From: Dillenia suffruticosa
Lineage: Eukaryota; Streptophyta; Magnoliopsida; Dilleniales; Dilleniaceae
Assembly: GCA_033439265.1 (NCBI GenBank)
Contig: JAVTVX010000027.1
Span: 3,487,001-3,551,000 of the forward strand
Length of the DNA stretch: 64,000 nt
Direction of reading: 5' to 3'
Shown: piece by piece, positions 37,901 through 50,960 of the stretch
Layout: each line of letters opens with the position of its first letter
How positions within the stretch are numbered: position 1 is the first letter of the stretch
The notes under the pieces: model-generated
What the model was told of the DNA's origin: nothing
Seen by the model: only the letters and a program-made list of their open reading frames with translations
Databases searched by the model: none
Translations under genes and position numbers: made by a program

Positions 37901-40900
37901 GGTAAAATAAGCGTTTTTGATAGCTGTGAAGACCAGGCAATTATGTGTATACAGTAAAGATCTCCTAGAGCTCTTTAACTTTTAAAGATCAACTTGGTGA
38001 GGATAATGATGTTGGAGATTTTTGGTAGAGCTATTGTATGTCTTCCAAGTGGGAATACTTTACCTGTCTACTAAATGGGGGATGATTAATACTGACGGTG
38101 CACTATTTAACCACTCCTGGATCAAATTCGCTGGAAAATTCTCCCATGCATAGAGGATATGATTTGGGTACCAATTCTTCAAGGATGACCTGGCAAAAGT
38201 GAGATTTTTAGCCTTCTTAGACTTATTGGGATCAAAATTTGTTAGTTCTCTGGTAGACACTCTCGTTACATGTGTTGGTTTTTTAAAATATGGAGGCTGG
38301 AAAGTCAGAGCATTTCTTTCTGTAGTCTTTTGATTTAATATAATATTAGAGGTCCCCTTTTTGTGTGTTTTGTATTGAACATATCTTCTCCCAATTTATG
38401 TATTCTCTTTTTGTTAGATTTGAGCTGTCATCAATTTGAGGGCATTTTAGCTTTTGGACCAAAGCATGTTGAAGCATAGGTCTCAGTTGTCACCCGTGAA
38501 TAGAGGTTTAGCATGAATGGATAATTGAAGTTGAGTATTTCAAATCAAGTGAAAATGAAAATTTTCGCTTAATGATACTTAAATGTTATATAGATTTCAT
38601 ATTGTGTCATCCTCTTGCATACATGTATGTATATATAATATATATTTTTTTGTTACGACTTATGATTCATATTAATGTTGAACAACTATGTGTACTTGTG
38701 AGGAAAGGACTGCCTTTGCTCCCTCTTCCCTTACATATGGAGATTTGGATATTATCTAAATGTGTTTGGGAGAACATAGGAAGCACTTCCTTGTCGGTTG
38801 TTGGGTATTGATCTTCTGGCTGTTGATGTATTTGGGTTTTTTATTGCAGGGCTGCCCTCAAGCACTTAAAAATAGAGCGGCTCAAGAAATATGAGTACTG
38901 TCTACCATGTGAGTCCTTAAACTCTTTCTAGTTATAGAGCTTCCTCATTGCTCATAAAGATTTGGATTTGTGTTTAAAGAAATTATTTGATATCACAATA
39001 GTTCCTTTGTCTTTGAGGTCTTTCACAATTTGTGCTTTAAAAAGTTTTTTGCCACACATCTCTTTACATTTGCATTGAAAAGTTCTTTGACTTTGAACTT
39101 CTTTTGCATGTGTATTTGTCTCTGATGTCCTGTTTCTGGGTCAAAACTGTGTCTTAAATTCTGTACATTATACACATTAGTGCATAGCTTGTTTGCTCAT
39201 GACACCAGATGCTTTTTTAGGTACTGCCTTCTGAAAGTGCAATAAAAAATATAATTCTCATGCTGAAACAGATTCAAAATGAAGGCTGCTTGTTGTTGAA
39301 GGACTTCTTGTTGAGATGTCAAAATAGTGGAACTTTCTTTGCCAAACATTGACATTATTGTTATTATTTTTTTTCCTTTACAGATTTCTACCAGCCATTA
39401 AAAGAAGATGAGCTTGAACAGAGTACTGTTGTTCCCATTTTATTTCCATCAGAGTCAAAACCGGTACGTTTGTGGAGATATTGACTTGTATAACTGTATT
39501 GTGGGCTAAGGTGGATTCATGCAGTTCTAATGGCATCCATGTAGCTAGGTTATTCATCAATTTGTTGGAAAGACCGAAGCAGCTATAGTGAACACTCTTG
39601 ATCTGACTTTTTCTTGTTACTCCTTTACCTGCAGGTCTTTTGTGAATTTGATTGGGAGTTTGATGAAATTGAGGTACATAACTAGTTTCTTATACAATTG
39701 TGTTGCTTGACTATTCTCTGATGTAAAAAACTTACATTATCAGAATTTTGAACTGTTGTTGTCTTTTTTTTTTTAATTTATTTTTAAAATAAAATCTGAT
39801 GTGGTTTAAATCCTGTAGGAATTCACTGATAATCAAATCAAGGATGAGGTGATTTCTGAAGATCAGAAGGATGCCTTCGAGGTAAAGTTTTGTAATATTT
39901 TTTGAGTTACTTTCTGCTTTTTTCATGCTTATAAATTCTACATTTCACTTTTTTCCTTTTTCAGGAATATGTGAAGGAGAAGGTTCGGGAAGCAAAAAGA
40001 GCTAATCGTGAGGTATTTGTGACATTTTTTTAACCAATATTGTAATCTAAAGTTTGTTATAATGCATGTACATGGACATGTGATGACATGATTTTGATGG
40101 TTGGTGCACACTTCAGATGGTAGAAACAATATGGTTATGACATAGCAAAGAAACAAATCTTGATGCAATCAAAGTTGCATTCTACTTGCTTTTTCGCTGC
40201 AAATACATTGGATCTAGCTTGAAAAATCTCAATTGTCTAAATATAGCACTGACCTCTACTTGTAGTATATTTCAAATAAACATAATGGGTAAAGAATTTC
40301 CATGTTCATATCATTATATAAAGCATGTCTAGATGGTGATGTAGCATAATTTTTTTGAGAAAAATTAATATCACATCATCTACCAACTTACACCAGTAAA
40401 TTAAATTTTTAGACATCCAATTGCTTCTTACAAGTATGTGAAAAGAAGAATTTACAAACAAAAGTGTTTAAGTACAAGCCTCACATTTCTTAAGTGCTAA
40501 AGTATACTACATTAATATGAAAAAAACATGCAATCTTGTTGTATCCTCTCATGCCCCTTCTTAAATAAAACAATATTAAGACATGTTGATTGGTGTGTCT
40601 GACATGTCCAACATTCACGCCTCTTCATTTTTGTATTTTTATATTTTAAGATAGATCTAAGAGAAATGGCCTTCCTTGAGTCAGATGGAGATAAATTTGA
40701 CAAAACTAGCCAATCAAAACAGTTGTAACGCACTTGTCCGAGTTGTTGCATTATGAGCAATTTGACTATTTATTCTATTTCTCTTGTTTTGCTTAGGCAA
40801 GGGAGGCACGAAAGAAAGCCCTTGATGAAATGAGTGAAGAAACCAAAGCAGCATTTGAGAATATGAGGTTTTACAAGTTCTATCCTGTGCAGACACCAGA

Positions 40901-41239
40901 TACACCAGATGTATCGGGTGTGAAGGTACTTACACTTACATTCAGATAATGAAACTATTTGATATAAGGCTTGTGGTTTTTGATAGCATCCTTTATGGAA
41001 GATCTTTACCAGGGTTTTCTTATTTTACTATTAAAATAACATACATCTGTGGAAGACTTATATAAATATATATAAATACAACAACAATAACAAACCGAGC
41101 CTTAAACCTAATAATTTGGGGTCGGCCATTTGAGAGACAAATTTAAAAATGATTAAAAAAAAAACTAAATAATAAATAAAATAAATAAAGAAATACACTA
41201 AAAGTAGAAAAAAAAAACAATAATAAAAAAAGGGGAATT

Positions 41240-41275
<36 letters not shown>

Positions 41276-42401
41276 TTTATCCCCTCATCTATGTATCCTT
41301 CTTGCTAGTTATGTTAATTATTTTTGACTTTCAACGTGCCAAATGTCTGAGACTAAGATTTCACTCCCTGCCCCCTCCCTCACAAAATTTTTTCCAAGGA
41401 GTTGAATTGGAAAATAGAAGAAACTTCTGTTATTAATGGGGTCGTTACATTACCTTATTATTACTGGTGTAAGAGACTGCAAGTGATTTTTGTTATTGCC
41501 ATGTAATTGAAAGGACCGGGAATCTATCTTGGTAGAAAACAAAATTCTTGAACTGCATTTCCCCTTTCTGTGGTATCAGTTCTGCTTGCTTGAAATATTC
41601 ATGTCCAGAAAAACCATAAATTTAAGATTCATTGGCACAATTTTCTTGTTGGGTTTAACTTGTATAGCTAGCAATTTGGCCAGTTTGCACCCACATCCAT
41701 TTATCTTAATGGCATAGTTGGGTCCCTACCATCCAAGCACTGTGAGAAATCTACACTACTAGTTTACTGGATGTTCCATTCTTGGCAGATCAAGACCTGT
41801 TTGTTCTGAAAATGAATATCAAGTTGCAACCATGCTAAGATTATTGGCCGGTTTTGCATTCCAGGAAGATATAAAGTTAGCACCATCAACAGGATGACTT
41901 GTACAATGGTTTAATTTGTTGCATGAATGCGGTAACAAATTGGCATATTATTTTGCGTTTATGCCTTTATGAGAAATTTATAAACAAGCATGGAATATCT
42001 GTAAACAGCCTATGTTGTAGTGTCAAGGTTTAATTTGTTCCATGAACGCAGTAACAAATTGGCTTATTATTTTGCGTTTATGCCTTTATGGGAAGCTTAT
42101 CAACAAGCATGGAATATCTGTAAAACAGCCTATGTAGTAGTGTCAATAGTACACGTTATAGGGAACATGCTAATATTTGAGATGCTTTTTCCTATGTTAG
42201 CAGCATATGTGAAACACCCTAGTTTCCAGAAGTATTTGTCTTTCTTCTTTGTGATTTCTCACATTGTTTTGAACTTATTGTAGGATATTTGTGCGAGTCA
42301 TGGAATACGGTGATACTCATATCTGAAAATTATTATTTTTAATTCTTTTACAGGCCCCTTTCATAAATAGGTATTATGGGAAGGCTCATCAGGTTCTTTG
42401 A
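31982..42401 (+). CDS. HIT4: HEAT INTOLERANT 4-like nuclear protein, 14 exons
   Basis: Exons: 31982-32164, 32596-32634, 32730-32783, 32894-32957, 34081-34139, 35619-35743, 35906-35965, 38850-38908, 39384-39463, 39635-39673, 39819-39881, 39965-40012, 40797-40925 and 42354-42401. All are GT-AG with matching phases, giving 349 residues. The N-terminus is basic (MRKGTKRKTTSQKK), a likely nuclear signal. Family blocks follow: 'DLWQAAFPVGTEWDQMD', 'VPYIPLENR', 'SQIFILSCTQRR', 'YEYCLPYFYQPLKEDELEQS' and 'CEFDWEFDE'. Residues about 276-312 form a charged helix, and the protein ends FINRYYGKAHQVL, the family signature. In Arabidopsis HIT4 is a chromocentre-associated nuclear protein needed for heat-induced chromocentre decondensation and basal thermotolerance. 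The model is shorter than the Arabidopsis protein as I remember it, mainly at the N-terminal half. Introns 7, 5 and 13 exceed 1.4 kb. Confidence 0.92.
41076..41140 (-). mobile_element. Short dispersed plant repeat, possible LINE 3'-end relic, in HIT4 intron 13
   Basis: A CAACAACAATAACAA tract is followed by 'GAGCCTTAAACCTAATAA' and 'TTGGGGTCGGCC'. This combination is a common dispersed motif in plant genomes that I associate with the 3' ends of LINE-type elements in minus orientation. An AT microsatellite (about 41241-41270) lies just downstream. Only the terminal part is present. Confidence 0.4.
41908..42146. repeat. 119-bp tandem duplication in HIT4 intron 13
   Basis: 41908-42026 and 42027-42146 are nearly identical: both run from GGTTTAATTTGTT through 'AACAAATTGGC', 'TATTATTTTGCGTTTATGCC' and 'CAAGCATGGAATATCTGTAA' to 'TAGTGTCAA'. 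The duplicate ends about 200 bp before the last acceptor, so it does not alter coding. Confidence 0.92.
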
Positions 42402-43007
42402 CCGAATGAGAATGAGTATTTCAACTCTGCATAGCATCATACTCCATGGTTTGGCTGCCAAAGAGGCTAGTCAGGTGTTAATCAGATGACCATTGCACAT
42501 AGAGACTAAAACATAGCCAGAAGCCCACCTGTATTTGAAAGCGCACTTTCTGTATTTTGTATTGCAAGTCAAAAGTTGTAATGTAGTATTTTTTTTTCAT
42601 TTCAATTTTGGTAAAACACCCTGAATAAGTAGGTGCCCTTTATACTATCAAAGGAATTTTGTAGTATACATTGTTGAGACATTCAATTTTGGCGACAACT
42701 GCTTCCCAGGCTGCTGCAGGATTCAGTCGCTTGAGATTCACTTGTTCCCTTTTTTCTTTTAAAGCCTTTTCTTATGTTTCTTTAAGAATTCTTTTGTATG
42801 ATGAATATTTTAAGTTTTATAGTGCCAAGTTAATGGCATTTATTCAATCTCTCTCTCTCTCTCTCTTCTTCTGTCTAGTGTGATTTGAAAGTTTGTTAAA
42901 TTCTTTGTTTTTTTGTTTTACCTGTGACATACTCATTTGTTTAGTGTTCTTTGCTTGATCCCTCGAGAAAAAATGAGCACCGAGGGGGACTTATTTATTT
43001 ATTTATT

Positions 43008-43040
43008 CCCCCCCCCCCCCGCGCCCACCTCCCGCCCCCG
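43008..43040. repeat. C-run followed by C-rich, GC-dense tract
   Basis: Thirteen Cs, then GCGCCCACCTCCCGCCCCCG. The minus strand has several closely spaced G-runs and so meets the simple pattern for a G-quadruplex. Confidence 0.6.
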
Positions 43041-43286
43041 GTGGTTATCATCAATCGGCAATTTGACTTGAAGGTGTATGGTAGAGAATTTTTTTTTTCT
43101 TTAAAATTACTCTTATAATTATCATCAATCGATAATTGGAGGGTTGAGATTCATGTAGATCTGGTTCATTCCTAGTTCCCAATGTTCAGGCTTCGTTGGG
43201 CAATATGCTGTGTTGAACTTCCATGTAAGAAGGGGTTAACATTCCAAAATGAGGTGATTTTATATAATAGTATGTATATGTATATA

Positions 43287-43317
<31 letters not shown>

Positions 43318-43675
43318 GTACTTTTAAAAAAATTGGGAAAGAAAACGAGAAGCAAGCTATATAACAAGAACTTTTGCTTTATTCTTAGGGTATGTTAATT
43401 TAATAGAAAATTTGGTTCTATACTTGGGCTATATGAAATTTTAAATTCATGCACAAAATTGGGAAGAGTGGTTTTTGCTGAAACCATGAAAAACATGTTG
43501 AGAGAAAAAAAGATAAAAGAAAGTACACTCATCGTTGGATAATTGTATAATCACAAAAAAATTTATCAATTTTATAATTATTTTATGGATTTAATTAAAT
43601 GTCGGGATAAATAAATAGATGTATCGATAAATTTTAAAATTATTAGAAAAAGTGTCTATATAAATTAATAGAATG

Positions 43676-43710
<35 letters not shown>

Positions 43711-44003
43711 TATTTTTAATAAAAAGATTGAGAATATAAAAATGCAAAAATGTAGATCAATCATTTTTCAATAGACTTGATTTAAACAAAAAATAGAGAG
43801 AAAGAATGTTAATAGTAAACAACATGTAGCTGTAGATAAATAAAACTTTTTTAAAAAATATAATATATGATGACAAGAAAAATTACTTTCTAGAAAGATT
43901 TTTTTCGAAAATGGTAATTCCATTTTAAGAAAATCTTGTTCATTTCTCAAATTCCATCATCTTTGTTCTCGAACAAAACCCCAAAAAACAGAAGCAAATA
44001 CCT

Positions 44004-44006
<3 letters not shown>

Positions 44007-44041
<35 letters not shown>
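44007..44041. repeat. CT microsatellite
   Basis: About 17 uninterrupted CT repeats between HIT4 and CPR5. Confidence 0.85.
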
Positions 44042-44045
<4 letters not shown>

Positions 44046-44530
44046 ATTAAAATTTAGAGTCATGTCTGTCGGTAATTGTAGAAAAAAAAAATTCAACAGC
44101 TGAAGCCTCAACATATCTACAAGTTTACAGCTTTCTATATGTACAACCTCACGCTTTTCTTTGTGGCAATGAGAAGAGACAACATTTATATCACACTCAC
44201 GAACTTGGAGTCATTCTTATAACCATTTGAAAGAGTTCTTACCAATTCACTTTATGATGTGTTTTCAGCTTACCCCACCAAGGTACAGCTTAATATTACA
44301 AGGAACATATATAACCCAAAACCTGAGCTTCTCCCAAACTAGAGAAGGCTCTTCCATTAAAAAAGATCCCTACTTATAGGTCAAACCAGAAAACAGACGA
44401 CTCCTTAGTCTTCAGGTGAACTGGCCAGATAACCCAGTCCCTGCTTTAGGATAAATTACACTGTTGGTCAATTGCTTTTGCAAGTAGATGAATGACGGTC
44501 TCCCTTTGGATGCCTATTGTTTGGTTCAAA

Positions 44531-47500
44531 TCACCACCGATTCGTGACCAACATGAATAAGTGTTCTTTCCATTCTCTTGGGCCAGCGAAAGGCATGAGG
44601 CCACATAACAATGGAAGAAACAGAAGCAGGGTCGCATAAAATAATGTTCGCCTACTCCAATATGGAATGATTGTGTGGCTCTTTCCGTCTTGAGACACTG
44701 TGATGGGTCCATTAAGTACAGCAAACAACTTTGAAGTCCAGATACCCGAAAATAAGTGCAGCAAGCATAGAACTTCCCAGTAAAACAGCCAATGAAACCC
44801 AGCACCTCCCAAAGTGTCCACACACAACTTTCCTGCAGCACCGCATACAACTCCTAATAGCAAGAGTATGAAAGTGACAGGCATTTTTTGTCCTGAAGAT
44901 GAACGCTGAAGAAGCAAATAGGCTATTGCCACGATCATGAAGATACCAAACATCATCCTGCTGACAACCTGAACCTGGCACCTGATACCATGGAAGCCTG
45001 TTTCAAAGGACGCAATTGACTTTGGCATCCACCATGATTTGGACTCCTGAAATATGGCAAAGCATCATTAATGACAAAGGTTTAATGCGAAGAGGTTAAT
45101 GAAACAATCCAATTGCAGATGCTCCAGAAGAAGGTGTTGATTGATCAGTGCAATTGCACTAAAAGTATTTTACCTTGGTAGAGGGCATACAGGAAGCAGT
45201 CGCATCAGTTATCCGTTTGTATGAATAAATATAAGCCCCATAACATAGGGAGGCCGACATAATAAGTAATCCAGCAACAAGACAGTCTATGCATGTTGCG
45301 AGAAACTCAGCATATCTGCTGTCTTCCAATTGATTCATGAACTTCTCGGCTTTAAAGGATGCTTTTGAAATCCCCATTTTGATTTTAGTTCTCTCCAGAA
45401 CATTGGAATCGGATCTAAGGGCTAGCTGTTTTTCTTTCAGTTGCAGTTTCTTCATGGTAAGACCTATCTCCAAAGTTTTGAGCTTATTAGAGCGTTCTAG
45501 CTCAATTACTGACCTCTCAAAGGTGTTAACTATGGACTTATTAGTTATGGAGCTCAATGTGCCTGATGAAGCATATGCCAGCTGTTGATGCAATACTAAC
45601 TCCCGGTTCACAGAATCCAATTGTATATTCTCCTGTATATCTTCTAGTGTTTCCAGTGATGCAGGTATAGTATCAGCAGGTAGAGCTGCTTCTGACTGTG
45701 AGTCATTTGTGGCAGAACAATCACCAGAAAATCCCACAGTGCTTAGGGAAGTAGATGGAATTTCAAAAGAAGAGCCCTTGATGTCAGAGTAATGTATGTC
45801 TTCGGCTTGGTCGAGAGATGATCCATTTATCAGTTTATGCTCTTGCAGATCCTCAAGCATGCTCAATTTTTCCTGAGCTTCAATGGTAGATAATTCCACT
45901 TCTGACTGAAGCTCATTTTCCATAGAGCTGCAAATAGAACACCCTTTTCTGTTTGAAGACATGGATGGAGGTTCCCTGTAAGAACTCCTAATGTCTAAGA
46001 GGCTCAAGGCATCACTCTTCTTCGGGGATGATGTATTTAACAATCTAAGGGTCCTCAAAGTGCTTCTAAATGATTTCTCAAAGTTCTGCACAAAGCAATC
46101 AAACTTCTTCCCTGACACCTGTAGCAACAGATTTAGTGGAAAGAAAGGTACACCTATTAGTTATAATACCTTTAGTTTGTAAGAAAATGCTGTCAGAATA
46201 ACAAGTGGAAATTCAACTTGAAAACCGGAGGCAATAAGTTGCTTCCAACGATCAAGTAAGCAGATTAAGTGCATCTTACATTGGCTAAAGATTCTTTGAC
46301 TGCCATAGTGCAGATCTGCAAGAGAAATATACAGAAGTGATATAAATATACTGTTTACTAGTTTTGAAACTCAAAAATGTATAACATGGGTGCACATTCA
46401 TACAAAGAAAGTGATCCCTCACTACGGAGGAGGGCTCCACTTCAGGTTGTGCCATTTGTTCCACCAAATCCAACCATGAAAGACCTGGATGGTCCACGGC
46501 TGTAAAATTAAACAGCTGTGGTATATAAATAAGCTAATCTTACTGTTCTCATACAAAAACTGGTTTCCAAGGTTTTTCCTTTATTAGAAGAAAGCGCTTT
46601 TTGATCCATAAAATATAGGAGAAAGTGGAATGATATTGGTCTTAAATAGAAATTGCAAGCAAAAGTACTCTAATTTGCCAAATATTTTGAAATACTCATG
46701 TCTAGAAAGGGATTTATGAAGCACACCGTAGAGATATGATCGACGGGCAGGTCTTCTTCCCTTACATATTTCCTTTCAAGAATCTGTCACGACATCCAAG
46801 ATCTCGACATTAATTACCCTCTTTGAAAAAACAGAAAAGAGCAATATAAGCAGAAGAGGCAAAACTATAGTGCAAGTCTTTAGCATTTCAGAACGGACGC
46901 ATAATGTAGGCTTCTTGAAGCATAACATTAGCATTCCATGTATTCTCAGAAAGGTCAATGTGCTCAATGATGTGTCTTCTAGGATCATACATTAAATACA
47001 TCAGTAGATATTGTATTCCCATTCTATTCAACAATTGCATATTATTGCAACGTCCACCTAATCTTATGTCTCAAGAGCATCTTAGTCTTACAAATTGTCT
47101 ACTTTCAATAAATCCCTCCACAGTAAAAACATTTTAAATAGTTAGACTCGATTCATGAAATCAGTTGCCCTGATTTCACAATGCTGCAACTCAAAAAGCT
47201 TGCATGATAGATACAGTACATAAATCATGCTTATGTCCAGAGGCGAGCAAAATTTTGAAAAACATAAAAGAAAATTCTAGTAGCAGCATTTCAGCAAATG
47301 CGCTAAAATCATTTAAAATAGCATTTGTTCCCTAAACCTTTCCTCTCTTCCACGCCCCCCAAAATTTTAAAAGCTAAACATAGAATCCTAATATGACCTC
47401 TCTATCTACACTACTCGAGTTCAAGAACAACCTTTTTGCAATACCATTTGAAATTCCCCAATTCAAAACAAACAACAAAATGCACAAAATCTCTCTCAAT

Positions 47501-48109
47501 TTCAACAATTTCAACAATTTCAACAATTTCAACAATTTCAACAATTTCAACAATTTCAACAATTTCAACAAGCAAGCTGTAAACTTCCCACTAAAAACTC
47601 ATTCAAAATGATATTTTTTTTGGTTTCCTCAATTGATTCCCAAAATCATTAAACCCTAAAAAAAGAATGGAATCAAAATGATCTAACCACATGACCAGAA
47701 CCCCAATTCAATCAAAAAGTTAAACTTTTCGTATCACATTGAATTTAAACCAAACCTGAGAAACAAAAGCGGCAATAGACATGCCAAGAGGAAGAGCGAG
47801 AGAATCCACGTCGCTCTCGTAACGTCGAATACCTCCGATCAAAATTCTAGGGTTTCGTCGCTTATCAGACAATCGAAGGCCTCTAACTCTCTGCGAACAC
47901 GACGACGAAGAAGAAGAAGCACGAAAAGACGAAGACGACGCTGTTGAAGTCATGTCTCCCTCCTTTCTACGTTTTCTGATTTTGTTCCTAGTGCTTCCGT
48001 TGCAAAAACGAACAATTTTGGCCGTCGGAATTGGAATGACGGCGGCGGTGGCGCACAAGGAGTCGTCAGCATCTTGGAGAGAATGGAGAGAGAGGGGGGG
48101 AACGGCCAT
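44531..48109 (-). CDS. CPR5: CPR5, transmembrane nucleoporin and negative regulator of immunity
   Basis: Exons in transcript order: 48109-47756, 46783-46727, 46315-46280, 46118-45174 and 45046-44531, all phase 0, giving 635 residues (Arabidopsis CPR5: 564). A basic segment at 41-49 (RNKIRKRRK) and a later KRR form a bipartite-type nuclear signal. Exon 1 ends in the family motif 'LALPLGMSIAAF'. Exons 2-4 carry 'ILERK', 'ICTMAVKESLAN' and 'NFEKSFRSTLRTLRLLN'; a helical block (KLKTLEIGLTMKKLQLKEKQ) follows. Hydrophobic segments lie near 424-446, 495-511, 520-537, 548-566 and 598-616, matching the C-terminal membrane bundle. Exon 5 begins ESKSWWMPKSIASF, highly conserved. In Arabidopsis CPR5 sits in the nuclear pore and restrains effector-triggered immunity, cell death and CDK-inhibitor signalling. 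The extra length is in the Ser/Glu-rich middle of exon 4. Confidence 0.95.
47499..47570. repeat. Nine-bp tandem repeat (CAACAATTT)n in CPR5 intron 1
   Basis: Eight near-perfect units of CAACAATTT in the intron between CPR5 exons 1 and 2 (46784-47755). On the transcribed strand it reads AAATTGTTG repeated. It creates spurious Leu-Lys and Asn-Phe reading frames that are not genes. Confidence 0.93.
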
Positions 48110-48439
48110 TGATGAAGCAGAAAGCTCAAGTGCATAAATTTGAAATTTTCGGGGATTTTTTTTTTGTGGGGTGGGGGGAGAGAGAGAGAGCGTACGTGGG
48201 ACGCTGACTGACCGGGTTTCGAAGATTCCCTTTGTGTTAGGACCGCATTCATTGTACTTTCCTAGTACGGTTCCCTTCGTTAAGCTCATTTTTTTGTTAA
48301 TTAATAAAATTTTTACAATGAAAAGAAAAAACACATCGCAGAAATATTTTTATGAAAAAATAATATATATTTTTTATTTACTTACTAAGTTCCCATGATC
48401 TTCTAATATCTCCTTTTTATTTTATTCCTTTTTTGAAAT
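48110..48439 (-). promoter_or_regulatory. CPR5 5' leader and upstream region
   Basis: Immediately upstream of the CPR5 start, the transcribed strand is pyrimidine-rich (CTCTCTCT followed by CCCCCCACCCC at about 48165-48195), as in many plant leaders. Further out, the DNA becomes AT-rich. Confidence 0.4.
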
Positions 48440-50054
48440 GGTGTTGAGGCACGGAGTGTATGCAACCCAGAAAAGCAAGTAGTCGCACCACATTGGTTTG
48501 ATTTGGTTATTTTTTTTAAATAAATCATTTTTATATGATGAAATTTATTTTGAATTAGATTGATTTAAATAAAACTCTTTCGATATTTATTTTTTAAATA
48601 CATAAAATTTTAACATTAAATATTATTTAAATGATATCAATATCCGATCATCAAATTAAATCAATTAAACGTAATTCACTCTATAATCCTAATCCCAACT
48701 CAGCATTTTCCAGCATTACTTCACTCAGGTTAAAAAAATTGAACAATCGTATTGGAATTCATTTGGATCATAATAAAACCATACTTTGATCATGCTAATA
48801 TTTAAGGATCTATGATTCTATATTCTGATCGAGCAATTGCTAGATTCACAATAAAACCGAATTTCAATTATTTTTGCTCTTAATATTTCAAATTTGTTTA
48901 TTTGAACAGAAAATGAATTCTATTTGATTTATTTATTTAGTTTTAGGCAAAGAGGGAGGACGAAATGAGATTTAGATCGAAATTGCTATTTGTGGTACTA
49001 CTTTAAGAATTGATATCAGATTAATCGAAACAACTATTCTATTCATGAAAATACATGAATTAATATAAGAAAAAAACACAATGAATTTAATCGACAATTT
49101 CTTCTTATATTTGTTTTTGTTTTATTCTAATTTTTCTCCTACTTTGATTGTAAAATTAAAACTTTAAAAAAGGTGCATAGCTTAATGTAAGTGATAACTG
49201 TTAAATTTTACCAACATCCAAAGTTTGATCCCCTGATTTCAATTTTTTCGCTGATTGAATGAGTGACTAAGATTTAATAACAGAATATTAAATTTTCTTA
49301 ATTACAATATCGATTTTGTGTTTTGATTAAAAAAAATATGCGTAAAAAAAGTTGGCTCTTAATTGATTTCTGTAACTACTCAAATTAGATTAGTCAGATT
49401 TTAAATATCGATAAATTTTGAATTTGAGTTATGAAAATAAAAAAATAAGATTTGAGAGAGTCAATTCTTTAAATATGTTTTACAATATTCAGAGTAGATT
49501 AGTCGAGTAAAATATAGATATTGCTTGATGAAAAAAAATATCAAAGTATAAAAAAAAAGAAACTGTTGAATTTTTATTTAGGAATGTAATGTTTAAGAGG
49601 GCCTTGCCCCTGGTCGCCCTTTTTCTCAAGTTGGTGAGTCGGATTGATGACACTAATCGAGGCATTCCCAAAAAAAGAAAAAAAAAATGAAGCAAAATGT
49701 GTCAATGCACCTGCAGATGTTGCGAATAGACTCATGATAGAATATTCATCAAATCTGCTTTAATTAGAATAAAATTATATCTTTAATTTTTAAATTATTA
49801 TAAATTATAAATTAATATGAAATACGATTTTCATATTTTCATTTTTTTGTTAAACTTATTTTTATAACCCATTGGTTAACATCATAACTGTAACAATCAA
49901 AGATAAAAGTATTAACTTTGGTCTTTACAACGAGGTGCAAAGAAGGGGAAGAGACAAAACTAGTAGCCTCTCTCAAATGACTTCGAGAAGAAGCTGCTCT
50001 ACCCAAAGTGGACGAGTATTGGACAATGCATCGCATATACTTATTATATTTTTC

Positions 50055-50055
<1 letters not shown>

Positions 50056-50089
<34 letters not shown>
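50056..50089. repeat. GA microsatellite in duplication copy A
   Basis: About 17 GA units; the equivalent in copy B is at 62496-62534. Confidence 0.85.
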
Positions 50090-50091
<2 letters not shown>

Positions 50092-50586
50092 TTTTTTTTT
50101 TTTGGCTTGGTCAGAAGAGAGGGATCAGTGAAGCGCCGGACCTATGATTGGTTCATGCTCCAAAATTTTTTTTCCCCATATATTTGGATTACTCTATTAA
50201 TCACACCATGAAATTTAATTTAAGAGTTGATTCTCTTAATATTTATTTTTTTTATTTCTAAAATTTAAATTTGAGATTTTAATTAAATAAATTTAATATT
50301 TTATCATTAACACATACATAGGATTCACGTTCCAACTTCAATTGTTTGTTATGAAAATGCTACATGCATAGGTTATGTGTCAAATAACCAGCTCTTGATC
50401 ATTCTTTAGGGAGTTTTACATAGGAACTGTTTGTACAATGAAACCCGAAACCAAAATTTTTAGGGTTAATGTTTCTTAGATTTGGTCTGTAAGGTATCGG
50501 ATGGACTATGTTTGAACACTATCATTTTCGCATAAAGTTGCTGTCGTTGGCATCTATGCTCAAGCTACCATACATTCGACCAAAAC

Positions 50587-50587
<1 letters not shown>

Positions 50588-50620
<33 letters not shown>
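50588..50620. repeat. Second GA microsatellite in duplication copy A
   Basis: About 16 GA units; the equivalent in copy B (63075-63093) is shorter. Confidence 0.85.
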
Positions 50621-50624
<4 letters not shown>

Positions 50625-50960
50625 TAGCATTGGAAACATTTTGATTTACACCAATCAATAAACCTTTCTTTTAACAAGAATATCGAAAAATTACAACCTA
50701 TAAAAGAACAAAAACAAGATCATCTGGCCTTCCCATGATTTTGCCCGAGTTCATCTTTTCCACGACACGAAAGGAAAAGACCAAATCAACAAAACATATA
50801 GAAGCAACCAGTCAATAAACAAGCTGAATTAAAACAGCATAAATTTCATTGATCATGTTCAATGAAATTTCACATTTGGAGATAGTATATAGATAGAAGG
50901 TTAATAAATTCAACAAATTCAAGAAATTAGAAAGTTTCTGAAAGTCTGAAATCATAATCT

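Larger units (their letters stand above)
42402..44530. other. HIT4 3' UTR, intergenic DNA and CPR5 3' UTR (convergent genes)
   Basis: HIT4 and CPR5 converge here. Contents are HIT4 3' UTR (to about 42700), a C-rich run at 43008-43040, AT/TG microsatellites (about 43283-43318 and 43678-43706), and a CT microsatellite (44007-44041). The last few hundred bases are CPR5 3' UTR. No exon could be supported. Confidence 0.55.

Noticed and set aside
47374-47611. Leu-Lys-Leu and Asn-Phe repeat frames
   Set aside because: They arise from the 9-bp repeat inside CPR5 intron 1.
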